From Thalassospira povalilytica (GTDB taxonomy: Bacteria; Pseudomonadota; Alphaproteobacteria; Rhodospirillales; Thalassospiraceae), in contig NZ_PGTS01000004.1 in NCBI RefSeq assembly GCF_002844235.1, positions 124,001 through 188,000 of the forward strand: DNA of 64,000 nucleotides. The letters run 5' to 3'. The notes beneath the pieces were generated by a model that was not told where the DNA came from, ran no database searches, and saw only the letters and a list, made by a program, of their open reading frames with translations. The translations under genes and the position numbers were made by a program. Of this stretch, positions 8,142 to 14,948 are shown one piece after another (the first letter of the stretch is position 1; every line of letters begins with the position of its first letter).

Positions 8142-10922
8142 ATGCTGTCCTCGGAACTGGTGATTTTCGTTTCGCTGTTTTATGTCGGGCTGCTTTACAC
8201 CATTGCCTGGTGGGGCGACAAACGGGCCCGTGATGGGCATTCCTGGGTCCGGAATCCGACGGTCTATACCCTGTCGATTGCGGTTTACTGCACATCCTGG
8301 ACATTTTATGGCGCGGTCGGAACGGCGGCACGCAACGGGCTGGAATATCTGACGATCTATCTTGGTCCGACAGTGATTTTCCTGGGCTGGTGGTTTTTGT
8401 TGCGCAAGATGCTGCGCATTTCCAAGGCCCATCGCATCACCTCCATCGCCGACTTCATTTCATCGCGTTACGGCAAAAGCACCCAGCTTTCCGTGCTTGT
8501 CACCCTGATCGCTGTTGTTGGCACCACGCCCTATATCGCGCTTCAGCTCAAGGCGATTGCAACCAGCTATACGGTTTTGACCGTCTGGGACCATGGTATG
8601 GTCGATACCGCGCAGCACAGTCTTTCGATCTTTTCCGATAGCGGCTTCTGGGCGGCCCTTGGTCTCGCGCTATTTGGCATTCTGTTTGGCACGCGCTTCA
8701 TTGATGCCGACGAACATCACGAAGGCATGGTTGCCGCCATCGCCTTTGAAAGCCTGGTAAAGATGTTCGCCCTTCTTGCGGTCGGTATTTTTGTCTGCTT
8801 TGTGATGTATGGCGGGATCGGTGATCTGTTTGCACAGGCCGCGGCCAATCCCGATACGGCGCAATTGCTGCTTTTGCGCGAAGACAGCGCGCCGCGCTGG
8901 CTGACGCTTATGATGCTGTCGATGGCGGCAATCCTGTGTCTGCCCCGCCAGTTTCAGGTGATCATTGTTGAAAATGTCGATGAACGCCATCTTGCCACGG
9001 CCAGCTGGGCCTTTCCGCTTTATCTGTTGTTGATGAACCTGTTTGTGTTGCCCATCGCCCTTGCCGGGCTTGGCGCCCTGCCCGCCTGGGCGGACCCGGA
9101 CTTTTTCGTCATTTCCGTGCCACTGTTTGAAAACCAGTCGATGCTGGCATTGCTGGCCTATGTCGGCGGGCTTTCGGCCAGCACAAGCATGGTGATTGTT
9201 GCCACCATCGCATTGTCGACCATGGTTTGTAATGACCTGATTGTCCCCGCACTTTTGCGCATCAAGCCGCTGCGTCTGACCGAACGCGATGATCTGACCG
9301 GACTTTTGATTTTCATCCGCCGCGCATCGATTGTTGTCGTGGTGTTTTTGGGCTTTGCCTATTACCGGTCGGCGGGCGCCACCGATGCACTGGCCGAAAT
9401 CGGACTGATTTCCTTTGCTGCCACCGCGCAATTCATTCCGATCATGATTGGTGGCCTTTACTGGAAAGGCGGCACCAAAACCGGCGCACAGGTCGGGCTT
9501 GTCGTCGGCTTTGCGCTGTGGGGATATACCCTGTTGCTGCCATCCCTTGCCGATAGTGGCTGGATGGACCCGGCCCTGATCCAGAACGGCGCATTCGGGC
9601 ATCCGTGGTTGCGGCCCGAAAACCTGCTGGGCCTGACCGGATTTGCCCCGCTGACCCATGCGCTGATCTGGTCGATTTCACTTAATACCGCCTTTTACGT
9701 GCTGATCAGCCTGTTCACCCAGCCAAGCGCGCTTGAACGTATTCAGGCGACCCTGTTTGTCGATGCCTTTTCGCGCAAAGGCCAGGATACGGTGATCTGG
9801 CGGTCATCGGCATCGATTGATGATCTGTATGAGCTGGTTGAACGGTTTCTGGGACGCGAACGCGCCTTTCATTCGTTCCGCGAATTTGGTTGGGAAAAAG
9901 ACACATCCTGGCGCGGCAAGGGCGAAGCAGATGCCGATATGATCGCCTTTACCGAACGATTGCTTGCCGGGTCCATCGGGGCGGCATCGGCGCGCGTGAT
10001 GGTGTCATCGGTTGCCAAGGGCGAAATGGTCAGCCTTGAAGAAGTCCTTGAGATCCTTGAAGAAACATCGCATGTGATCGAATATTCCCAACGGCTTGAA
10101 CAAAAATCCCATGAACTGGAAAAAGCCGCCGCCGAATTGCGGGCCGCCAATGACCGGCTCAAGGAGCTTGACCGGCTCAAGGATGAATTCCTGACCATGG
10201 TCAGCCATGAATTCCGGACACCTTTGACATCGATCCGGTCATTTTCGGAAATTCTGGTCGATACCCCCAACCTTGAACATGACAAGGTCGAACATTTCCT
10301 GTCGATCATTGTCCGCGAAAGCGAACGCCTGACCCGTCTGATTGATGACCATCTTGATCTGGCCCGGCTTGAAGCCGGACATTCAGACTGGCGCGCAGTT
10401 GATGTCGATCCGCGTACCGTGCTTGATGAAAGTGTCGAAGCGGTCAAGGGACTGTTTGACAGTCGCGCCGTGCAGCTGACGACCGAGTTTTCACGTCAGT
10501 CGGTATTGCTGCATGTTGATCGCGACCGTCTGACACAGGTGTTTATCAATCTTCTGTCCAATGCCGCCAAATTTGCCGATCCCGACCATCCCAGCGTGAC
10601 CGTACGCGGCGAGGCCATGGATGGCGGATATCTGGTGTCGATTACCGATAATGGCCGCGGGGTTGCCCAGACTGAACTTGAAACCATCTTCGACAAGTTT
10701 TCACGCAGCGGCAAATATGCCGATGATCAGCCCAAACCATCCGGGTCGGGCCTTGGACTGGCGATTGCCCGCCATGTTGTCGAACATTGCCAGGGCAAAA
10801 TATGGGCTGAAAGCCCGCCAGGTCAGGGCGCGACTTTCCGGGTATTCATTCCCGGCCAGATCATGGAGGCCATCGATGCGGTCCGCCCGGGCGTTTTCCG
10901 CACGGACAGTTTTGGCACCTGA
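8142..10922 (+). CDS. Transporter-fused sensor histidine kinase (SSF + STAC + HisKA + HATPase), CbrA/CrbS-like
   Basis: Inner-membrane sensor of 926 residues. Residues 1 to about 530 form a sodium:solute symporter-type region with about 13 membrane spans (TSIADFISSRYGKS is a typical SSF signature). A STAC-like linker follows (about 545-625), then a coiled coil near 640-680. The kinase core has the phosphoacceptor H689 in SHEFRTPLTS and an ATPase domain with N- and G-boxes (INLLSNAAKF, DNGRGV, GSGLGLAI). Related CbrA and CrbS proteins sense or carry histidine or acetate and control carbon use. No PAS domain is evident. It lies in one transcript with the receiver at 7478. Confidence 0.92.
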   Translation: MLSSELVIFVSLFYVGLLYTIAWWGDKRARDGHSWVRNPTVYTLSIAVYCTSWTFYGAVGTAARNGLEYLTIYLGPTVIFLGWWFLLRKMLRISKAHRITSIADFISSRYGKSTQLSVLVTLIAVVGTTPYIALQLKAIATSYTVLTVWDHGMVDTAQHSLSIFSDSGFWAALGLALFGILFGTRFIDADEHHEGMVAAIAFESLVKMFALLAVGIFVCFVMYGGIGDLFAQAAANPDTAQLLLLREDSAPRWLTLMMLSMAAILCLPRQFQVIIVENVDERHLATASWAFPLYLLLMNLFVLPIALAGLGALPAWADPDFFVISVPLFENQSMLALLAYVGGLSASTSMVIVATIALSTMVCNDLIVPALLRIKPLRLTERDDLTGLLIFIRRASIVVVVFLGFAYYRSAGATDALAEIGLISFAATAQFIPIMIGGLYWKGGTKTGAQVGLVVGFALWGYTLLLPSLADSGWMDPALIQNGAFGHPWLRPENLLGLTGFAPLTHALIWSISLNTAFYVLISLFTQPSALERIQATLFVDAFSRKGQDTVIWRSSASIDDLYELVERFLGRERAFHSFREFGWEKDTSWRGKGEADADMIAFTERLLAGSIGAASARVMVSSVAKGEMVSLEEVLEILEETSHVIEYSQRLEQKSHELEKAAAELRAANDRLKELDRLKDEFLTMVSHEFRTPLTSIRSFSEILVDTPNLEHDKVEHFLSIIVRESERLTRLIDDHLDLARLEAGHSDWRAVDVDPRTVLDESVEAVKGLFDSRAVQLTTEFSRQSVLLHVDRDRLTQVFINLLSNAAKFADPDHPSVTVRGEAMDGGYLVSITDNGRGVAQTELETIFDKFSRSGKYADDQPKPSGSGLGLAIARHVVEHCQGKIWAESPPGQGATFRVFIPGQIMEAIDAVRPGVFRTDSFGT

Positions 10923-10951
10923 CCCAGCGTCCGTCTTCCCGATAGCGCCGA

Positions 10952-12133
10952 TCAGCTGACCTTTTCTGGATCAAAAACCGTATTATCAAGGAAACTGTCG
11001 GGCCCGACAAAGGACCGGTCATCGGCATCATTTGCGCCTTCGACCCGCCAGTCATGTTTGGGCACTGCGACATCAAGATCAGCCACCGCCGCGCGATACA
11101 GATCGGGGCGATAAACCTGGCGCACCACGGAATTAAGATCGGAATCTGCGGGCACCTGTCCCCAGCGTTTCATCTGTGTCCCCACCCAGCTTCCCTGTGA
11201 CAGCCACGGGAAAGTAGCGGTATAGCGATAAAACACATGGCGATCGGGGATATCGGTCGGGGCTTCGCCCGGGCGCAGAACCGGCCGCCCGCCCAGCGAC
11301 GCCTTAAGAATTTCATAGGGCGCGCCGACATTGGATTCTTCGGACAACATTTGCGCCAGCTCGGAACGGTTGCCCGGCTGATCGGCCCATTCGGCGGCAC
11401 GCACAAGGGCCCGGACAAGACCCGATACCGTTTCCGGGCTGGAATTCACCCAGTCTTCGCGAATGCCCAGAACCTTTTCCGGGCTGCGCGGCCAGATATC
11501 ATCCTTAAGCGCGACAATCACGCCATCGCCATGAAATACCGCGCGCTGGTTCCAGGGCTCACCCACGCAATAACCATCGACCCAGCCATTGCGCAGACTG
11601 TCAAACATGCGCGGCGGGGCAATCACACCGATATTCACATCCCGATCCGGATCGATCCCGGCCGCCGCCATCCAGTAGCGCAGCTCGTAATTATGGCTGG
11701 AGAACGGAAATACCGTCGCAAAGGACATGACCGGCCGACCCGCGGCGCGATCTTCATCAATCACCTTTTTAAGGGCGCGGCCTGAAAGTCCGCGCGGGCC
11801 ATGCATTGCCGCCGGGTCGGCTTCAAGCATGCGCTGATACAATCTGGTTGAAACCGTGATCGCATTTCCCCCGCGCCCCAATGCCATCGGCACGACAATA
11901 TGCTGAACCGGGACCCCGCCAAGGCCAAGACGGGCGGCAATCGGGATGCCTGCCAGAAGATGGGCTGCTTCGAACACGCCATAGGAAAGCTTGTCGCGAA
12001 TGGCCGCCCATGACATTTCACGGACCAGTTCCAGATCAATATTTTCCTGCTCGGCAAAGCCCATCGCGCGCGCGACAACCGGTATGGCGCAATCAACAAG
12101 CGGGACAAAACCAAGACGAACCTTTTCAGCCAT
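10952..12133 (-). CDS. nasS: NasS-like nitrate sensor, antagonist of NasT
   Basis: 393 residues of the NrtA/CmpA/SsuA binding-protein fold (VRLGFVPLVDCAIPVVARAMGFAEQENIDL at the start), but with no signal peptide or lipobox, so it acts in the cytoplasm. In studied systems (Azotobacter, Paracoccus, Bradyrhizobium) NasS binds NasT and blocks it until nitrate or nitrite releases the pair. The gene starts 3 nt after the nasT stop, and both lie beside the nitrate genes, which supports the call over a transporter subunit. Confidence 0.93.
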   Translation of the reverse strand: MAEKVRLGFVPLVDCAIPVVARAMGFAEQENIDLELVREMSWAAIRDKLSYGVFEAAHLLAGIPIAARLGLGGVPVQHIVVPMALGRGGNAITVSTRLYQRMLEADPAAMHGPRGLSGRALKKVIDEDRAAGRPVMSFATVFPFSSHNYELRYWMAAAGIDPDRDVNIGVIAPPRMFDSLRNGWVDGYCVGEPWNQRAVFHGDGVIVALKDDIWPRSPEKVLGIREDWVNSSPETVSGLVRALVRAAEWADQPGNRSELAQMLSEESNVGAPYEILKASLGGRPVLRPGEAPTDIPDRHVFYRYTATFPWLSQGSWVGTQMKRWGQVPADSDLNSVVRQVYRPDLYRAAVADLDVAVPKHDWRVEGANDADDRSFVGPDSFLDNTVFDPEKVS

Positions 12134-12136
12134 TCC

Positions 12137-12727
12137 TCAAAACTCCAACTGAAACGCCGTGATGACGCTTTGGGCGATCTCGTAAATCTTGCGATTCTGT
12201 TTCATGGCGTTCTTGCGCAGCAGCGCATAAGAATCTTCTTCGGACAGGCCTTTTTCCTTCATCAGGATGCCTTTGGCCCGTTCGATCAGTTTGCGTTCAT
12301 TGAGTTTTGCCTGCGCCTCGTCGCGTTCGCGTCTGAGCTGATCAAAAACATTGAAGCGCGATATCGCCATTTCGACGATGGGGCGAATGCGGTCCTGTCG
12401 CAGACCGTCCACCACATAGGCACTGACCCCGGCCGATACGGCTTCCTGGATCATTGAGGCGTCGCTTTGATCAACAAACATCGCGATCGGGCGGGCAATG
12501 GCGCGCGACACCTGAAACATCTGTTCAAGCGTGTCACGGTCCGGGTTTTCCAGATCAATAATGATGATATCAGGCGCCAGCGCCTGAATGCGTTCGACCA
12601 GATTATGTGACGTCCCGATACGGGCGACGCGGGCATATCCGCTTTCGACCAGGCCACGTTCGACAATGGCTGCGCGATCGGGATTCTCGTCAATTACCAG
12701 AATGTTATATTCTTCCAGCTTTACCAA
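12137..12727 (-). CDS. nasT: NasT-like ANTAR-domain antiterminator
   Basis: 196 residues: a receiver-like domain with Asp at position 58 (IIIIDLE) and a C-terminal ANTAR RNA-binding domain at about 137-192 (ERAKGILMKEKGLSEEDSYALLRK). The usual receiver Lys looks replaced (VVDGL), as expected when control comes from NasS binding and not phosphorylation. ANTAR proteins bind paired hexaloop hairpins in leader RNA and prevent termination; such hairpins are present before narK and nirB in this window. The likely start is TTG at 12727 (no ATG fits), with GGGAG about 12 nt upstream. Confidence 0.93.
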   Translation of the reverse strand: MVKLEEYNILVIDENPDRAAIVERGLVESGYARVARIGTSHNLVERIQALAPDIIIIDLENPDRDTLEQMFQVSRAIARPIAMFVDQSDASMIQEAVSAGVSAYVVDGLRQDRIRPIVEMAISRFNVFDQLRRERDEAQAKLNERKLIERAKGILMKEKGLSEEDSYALLRKNAMKQNRKIYEIAQSVITAFQLEF

Positions 12728-12816
12728 AATTAACTCTAACTCCCTGACAACCCGGGTGGTCGCGTCTCTCTTTTGTTTTTAATTTCCGTCCCGTTTTCGG
12801 ATCCGGATTGGTGTCC

Positions 12817-12841
12817 GGGATGCGATATCCACCGCATCCCG
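12817..12841. other. Intercistronic hairpin between narK and nasT
   Basis: Perfect 9-bp stem (CGGGATGCG at 12817-12825, CGCATCCCG at 12833-12841) with a 7-nt loop in the 137-nt gap between narK and nasT. No T-run follows on the minus strand, so it may be an RNA processing or stability element and not a full terminator. Confidence 0.4.
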
Positions 12842-12864
12842 AAAAGATCTGATTGGCGGAAACC

Positions 12865-14229
12865 TTATTCCGCCGGTACTGCCTGTGCCGGTGATGACGC
12901 AGCAAGGCGTTCGGCCTGTGCGCTTTCAAACCGTGCTTTTTCCTCGGCCTGGGTCGCAGCTGAGAACCGCACCGCCAGAGCCGCGAACGAGCAAACGATC
13001 ACGGCACAGCCCAGATACAGAAGCCCTTCCTGATAGGTAAGTTCTTCGGACTTGAACAGGAAGCCCGCCGCAACCGCACCGGCATTGCCACCGGCACCAA
13101 CGATACCGGCAACCGAACCCAGTGCCTTGCGATTGACAAACGGTACGATCCCGAAAGTTGCACCTTCGGACATCTGCACAAACAGCGAGAAGACGATCAT
13201 CACGGCAACCGCAACAGCCAGTGCTTCCATCTGGGAGAAGGCAACAAGTGCGACACCTTCGATGAACAGCGCCATGAACAGGAATTTGACGCGACCAGAA
13301 AGGCCACCCTTGGCGGCAAACTTATCGGAAAACACCCCGCCCAGCGTGCGGGCAAAGATGTTCATCAGACCAAACAGACCGGCAATCATGCCCGCCGTTG
13401 CCAGCGACAGTTCAAACTTGTCGAAGAAATAGATCGCCGCAATGTTGTTGATGGTCAGTTCAACGCCAAAGCAGGCAGCATAGACCAGGAACAATGCCCA
13501 AACGCGATAATCGGAAACCGCGGCCATCATGCCCTTGGCAGCACCGGCTGTATCATCTTCGGGTTTGAGCGCGCCGCTTTTGCGCATCTCGTCATAGTTA
13601 CCTTCCGGGCAATCCGTGGTGAATTTCCAGTACAGGGCGGCAACCACCAGCATGATCGCACCCGGGAACACCATCGCCAAACGCCAGCCCATGGTTTCCG
13701 CAACCCCGAAACCGAGCACCATGGCAAGGATCAGCGGCATGACCATCTGGGTGACACCACCGCCAAGGTTACCCCAGCCGGCCGTCGTGGCATTTGCCGT
13801 GCCGACGACATTGGGGGCAAACATCATGGATGTATGATACTGGGTAATCACAAAGGATGCCCCGATCGCCCCGATGGCAAGACGCGCCAAAAGGAAGGTT
13901 TCATAGCTGTCAGCAAGACCGATCAGCATGACCGGAAGCGACCCCAGAACCAGAAGCCCGGTATAGGTCTTGCGCGGGCCGATCTTGTCGCAAAGCGGCC
14001 CGATCAAAAGCCGCACCAGAACCGTGATGGCAACCGATGCAATGATGGTGCTGCCGATTTCGCTTTTGGTAAGTCCAAGATCATCGCGCACCAGCGGCAT
14101 CAACGGCGCGATCCCGAACCAGCCAAAGAAGCACAGGAAGAATGAAAGCCAGGTCAGGTGAAAAGTCCGCATCTGAACAGTCTTGAGACTGAAAAGATTT
14201 ATGCGTGTAGCCTTGTTCTTGATTTCCAT
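12865..14229 (-). CDS. narK: Nitrate/nitrite transporter, NarK/NasA-type MFS protein
   Basis: Inner-membrane transporter that brings nitrate in for assimilation, about 12 membrane spans, 454 residues from the chosen start. I chose Met at 14229 (MEIKNKATRINLF) because family members begin this way; the open frame extends upstream to 14316 but that part is the leader RNA. The nitrate signature GWGNLGGGVTQ is present, and FFGWFGIAPLMPLVR marks the first helix. It is the first gene of the minus-strand nas transcript ahead of nasT and nasS, behind a sigma-54-like promoter and ANTAR-type hairpins. Confidence 0.93.
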   Translation of the reverse strand: MEIKNKATRINLFSLKTVQMRTFHLTWLSFFLCFFGWFGIAPLMPLVRDDLGLTKSEIGSTIIASVAITVLVRLLIGPLCDKIGPRKTYTGLLVLGSLPVMLIGLADSYETFLLARLAIGAIGASFVITQYHTSMMFAPNVVGTANATTAGWGNLGGGVTQMVMPLILAMVLGFGVAETMGWRLAMVFPGAIMLVVAALYWKFTTDCPEGNYDEMRKSGALKPEDDTAGAAKGMMAAVSDYRVWALFLVYAACFGVELTINNIAAIYFFDKFELSLATAGMIAGLFGLMNIFARTLGGVFSDKFAAKGGLSGRVKFLFMALFIEGVALVAFSQMEALAVAVAVMIVFSLFVQMSEGATFGIVPFVNRKALGSVAGIVGAGGNAGAVAAGFLFKSEELTYQEGLLYLGCAVIVCSFAALAVRFSAATQAEEKARFESAQAERLAASSPAQAVPAE

Positions 14230-14394
14230 AATGTGAAGCCCTTCGTTTAGGTCGCGCAGAGCTTGCGAGATGCTGTGTACGACCGACGGTTTTTCCCCAT
14301 GGGCCTCTTGCTTCATCTGATGGATTCCGCAGGCGACCCGTCATTCGTATCGGAAAGGCTGCGCGTCCATCGCGCTGCTGTTCCAAACGTCTGA

Positions 14395-14439
14395 TCGTCC
14401 GCCGTTGGACGAAGAACTGTGAGCCACCCGTCGTTGGGC
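14395..14439 (-). promoter_or_regulatory. Paired hexaloop hairpins (ANTAR target) in the narK leader
   Basis: On the minus strand two small hairpins lie in series. P1 (14439-14426) has stem GCCC/GGGU and loop AACGAC. P2 (14412-14395) has stem UCGUCC/GGACGA and loop AACGGC. Both loops are six bases with A first and G fourth, the known recognition rule for ANTAR proteins; the linker is 13 nt. A third hairpin downstream (arms 14371-14375 and 14361-14365) has no clear U-tract, so the terminator it should control is not obvious. Confidence 0.7.
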
Positions 14440-14476
14440 CTGCTTTCGTCAAAGCTGCTCACACAGGATGACATGC

Positions 14477-14492
14477 TGCAAACAGCGCGCCA
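14477..14492 (-). promoter_or_regulatory. Sigma-54-like promoter for narK
   Basis: The minus strand reads TGGCGCG-N4-TTGCA, with the invariant GG and GC 10 nt apart, very close to the RpoN consensus. Transcription would start near 14465, about 25 nt before the first ANTAR-type hairpin and about 235 nt before the narK ATG. Confidence 0.65.
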
Positions 14493-14742
14493 GTTTTTTC
14501 GCGATGCGGGATAAAATCTGCAAATTGCTGGAATCCAATGGTTTTGGACGAACGCGCCTGCAAACAGCGATTTTGGATTTTTGCAAATTTCGCAATTTTG
14601 CACATTTTTTAATCTTATCAATTTTGCACTGTTTATTTTTTAATCAGATACGATTATTCCCCGCATCACAACTCAACCATCCGGATTGCAATCCCCGTTA
14701 AATTACAGACGGTTGCAAGATAATTTTCCCCGTTTTCCATTC
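14493..14742. promoter_or_regulatory. AT-rich control region between the divergent nas transcripts
   Basis: About 250 bp with no gene. It is much more AT-rich than its surroundings and contains AATTTTGCAC twice as a direct repeat (14594-14603 and 14620-14629) plus related TTTTGCAAA at 14578-14586. A sigma-54 activator such as NtrC would need sites here; I cannot match the repeats to a canonical NtrC site. A short open frame on the plus strand here has no ribosome site and is not called. Confidence 0.45.
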
Positions 14743-14758
14743 TGGCACGGGACTTGAA
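14743..14758 (+). promoter_or_regulatory. Sigma-54-like promoter for nirB
   Basis: TGGCACG-N4-TTGAA. The -24 part is a perfect RpoN match; the -12 part has GA where GC is usual, so strength may be reduced. The start would fall near 14768-14770, immediately before hairpin P1 at 14772. Confidence 0.6.
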
Positions 14759-14771
14759 TATATCGAAGTAT

Positions 14772-14862
14772 GAGCGCGGGCAGTGTCGCCTGCGGCTCCG
14801 GCCGAAAAGCCGATTGCATATATAAAGAATCCAAAGACGGGTTCACCGGATAACGACGTCCG
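14772..14862 (+). promoter_or_regulatory. Paired hexaloop hairpins (ANTAR target) in the nirB leader
   Basis: P1 (14772-14798): ten stem pairs with one G-U pair and one bulged G, loop AGUGUC at 14782-14787. P2 (14847-14862): stem CGGAU/GUCCG, loop AACGAC at 14852-14857. Both loops have A first and G fourth. P2 uses exactly the loop of narK P1. The 48-nt linker is longer than in the narK leader. A terminator follows at 14868-14909. Confidence 0.75.
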
Positions 14863-14867
14863 TTGCG

Positions 14868-14909
14868 AAATGCCTTTTAAAAGAGCAGGCCGCATCGGGC
14901 GTTTTTTTT
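14868..14909 (+). terminator. Leader terminator upstream of nirB, probably relieved by NasT
   Basis: The arms AAATGCC (14868-14874) and GGCGTTT (14898-14904) pair with one G-U, and a compact inner CCG/CGG hairpin lies at 14890-14898. Eight T residues follow (14902-14909). It lies 5 nt after hairpin P2 and 39 nt before the nirB ATG, the expected place for an antitermination-controlled terminator. Confidence 0.65.
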
Positions 14910-14948
14910 GTGCCAACTTCGCATCCCGCGACGAGGAGCCAGAGACAA

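Noticed and set aside
10952-12133. Nitrate ABC transporter binding protein (NrtA)
   Set aside because: No signal peptide or lipobox, no permease or ATPase gene, and tight pairing with nasT; NasS fits better.
14230-14316. Longer start for narK (Met at 14316)
   Set aside because: The added residues do not resemble NarK proteins, which start near the MEIKNKATRI segment.
14910-14948. GTG at 14910 as a longer start for nirB
   Set aside because: It lies directly on the T-run of the leader terminator and has no ribosome site; ATG at 14949 has GAGGAG upstream.
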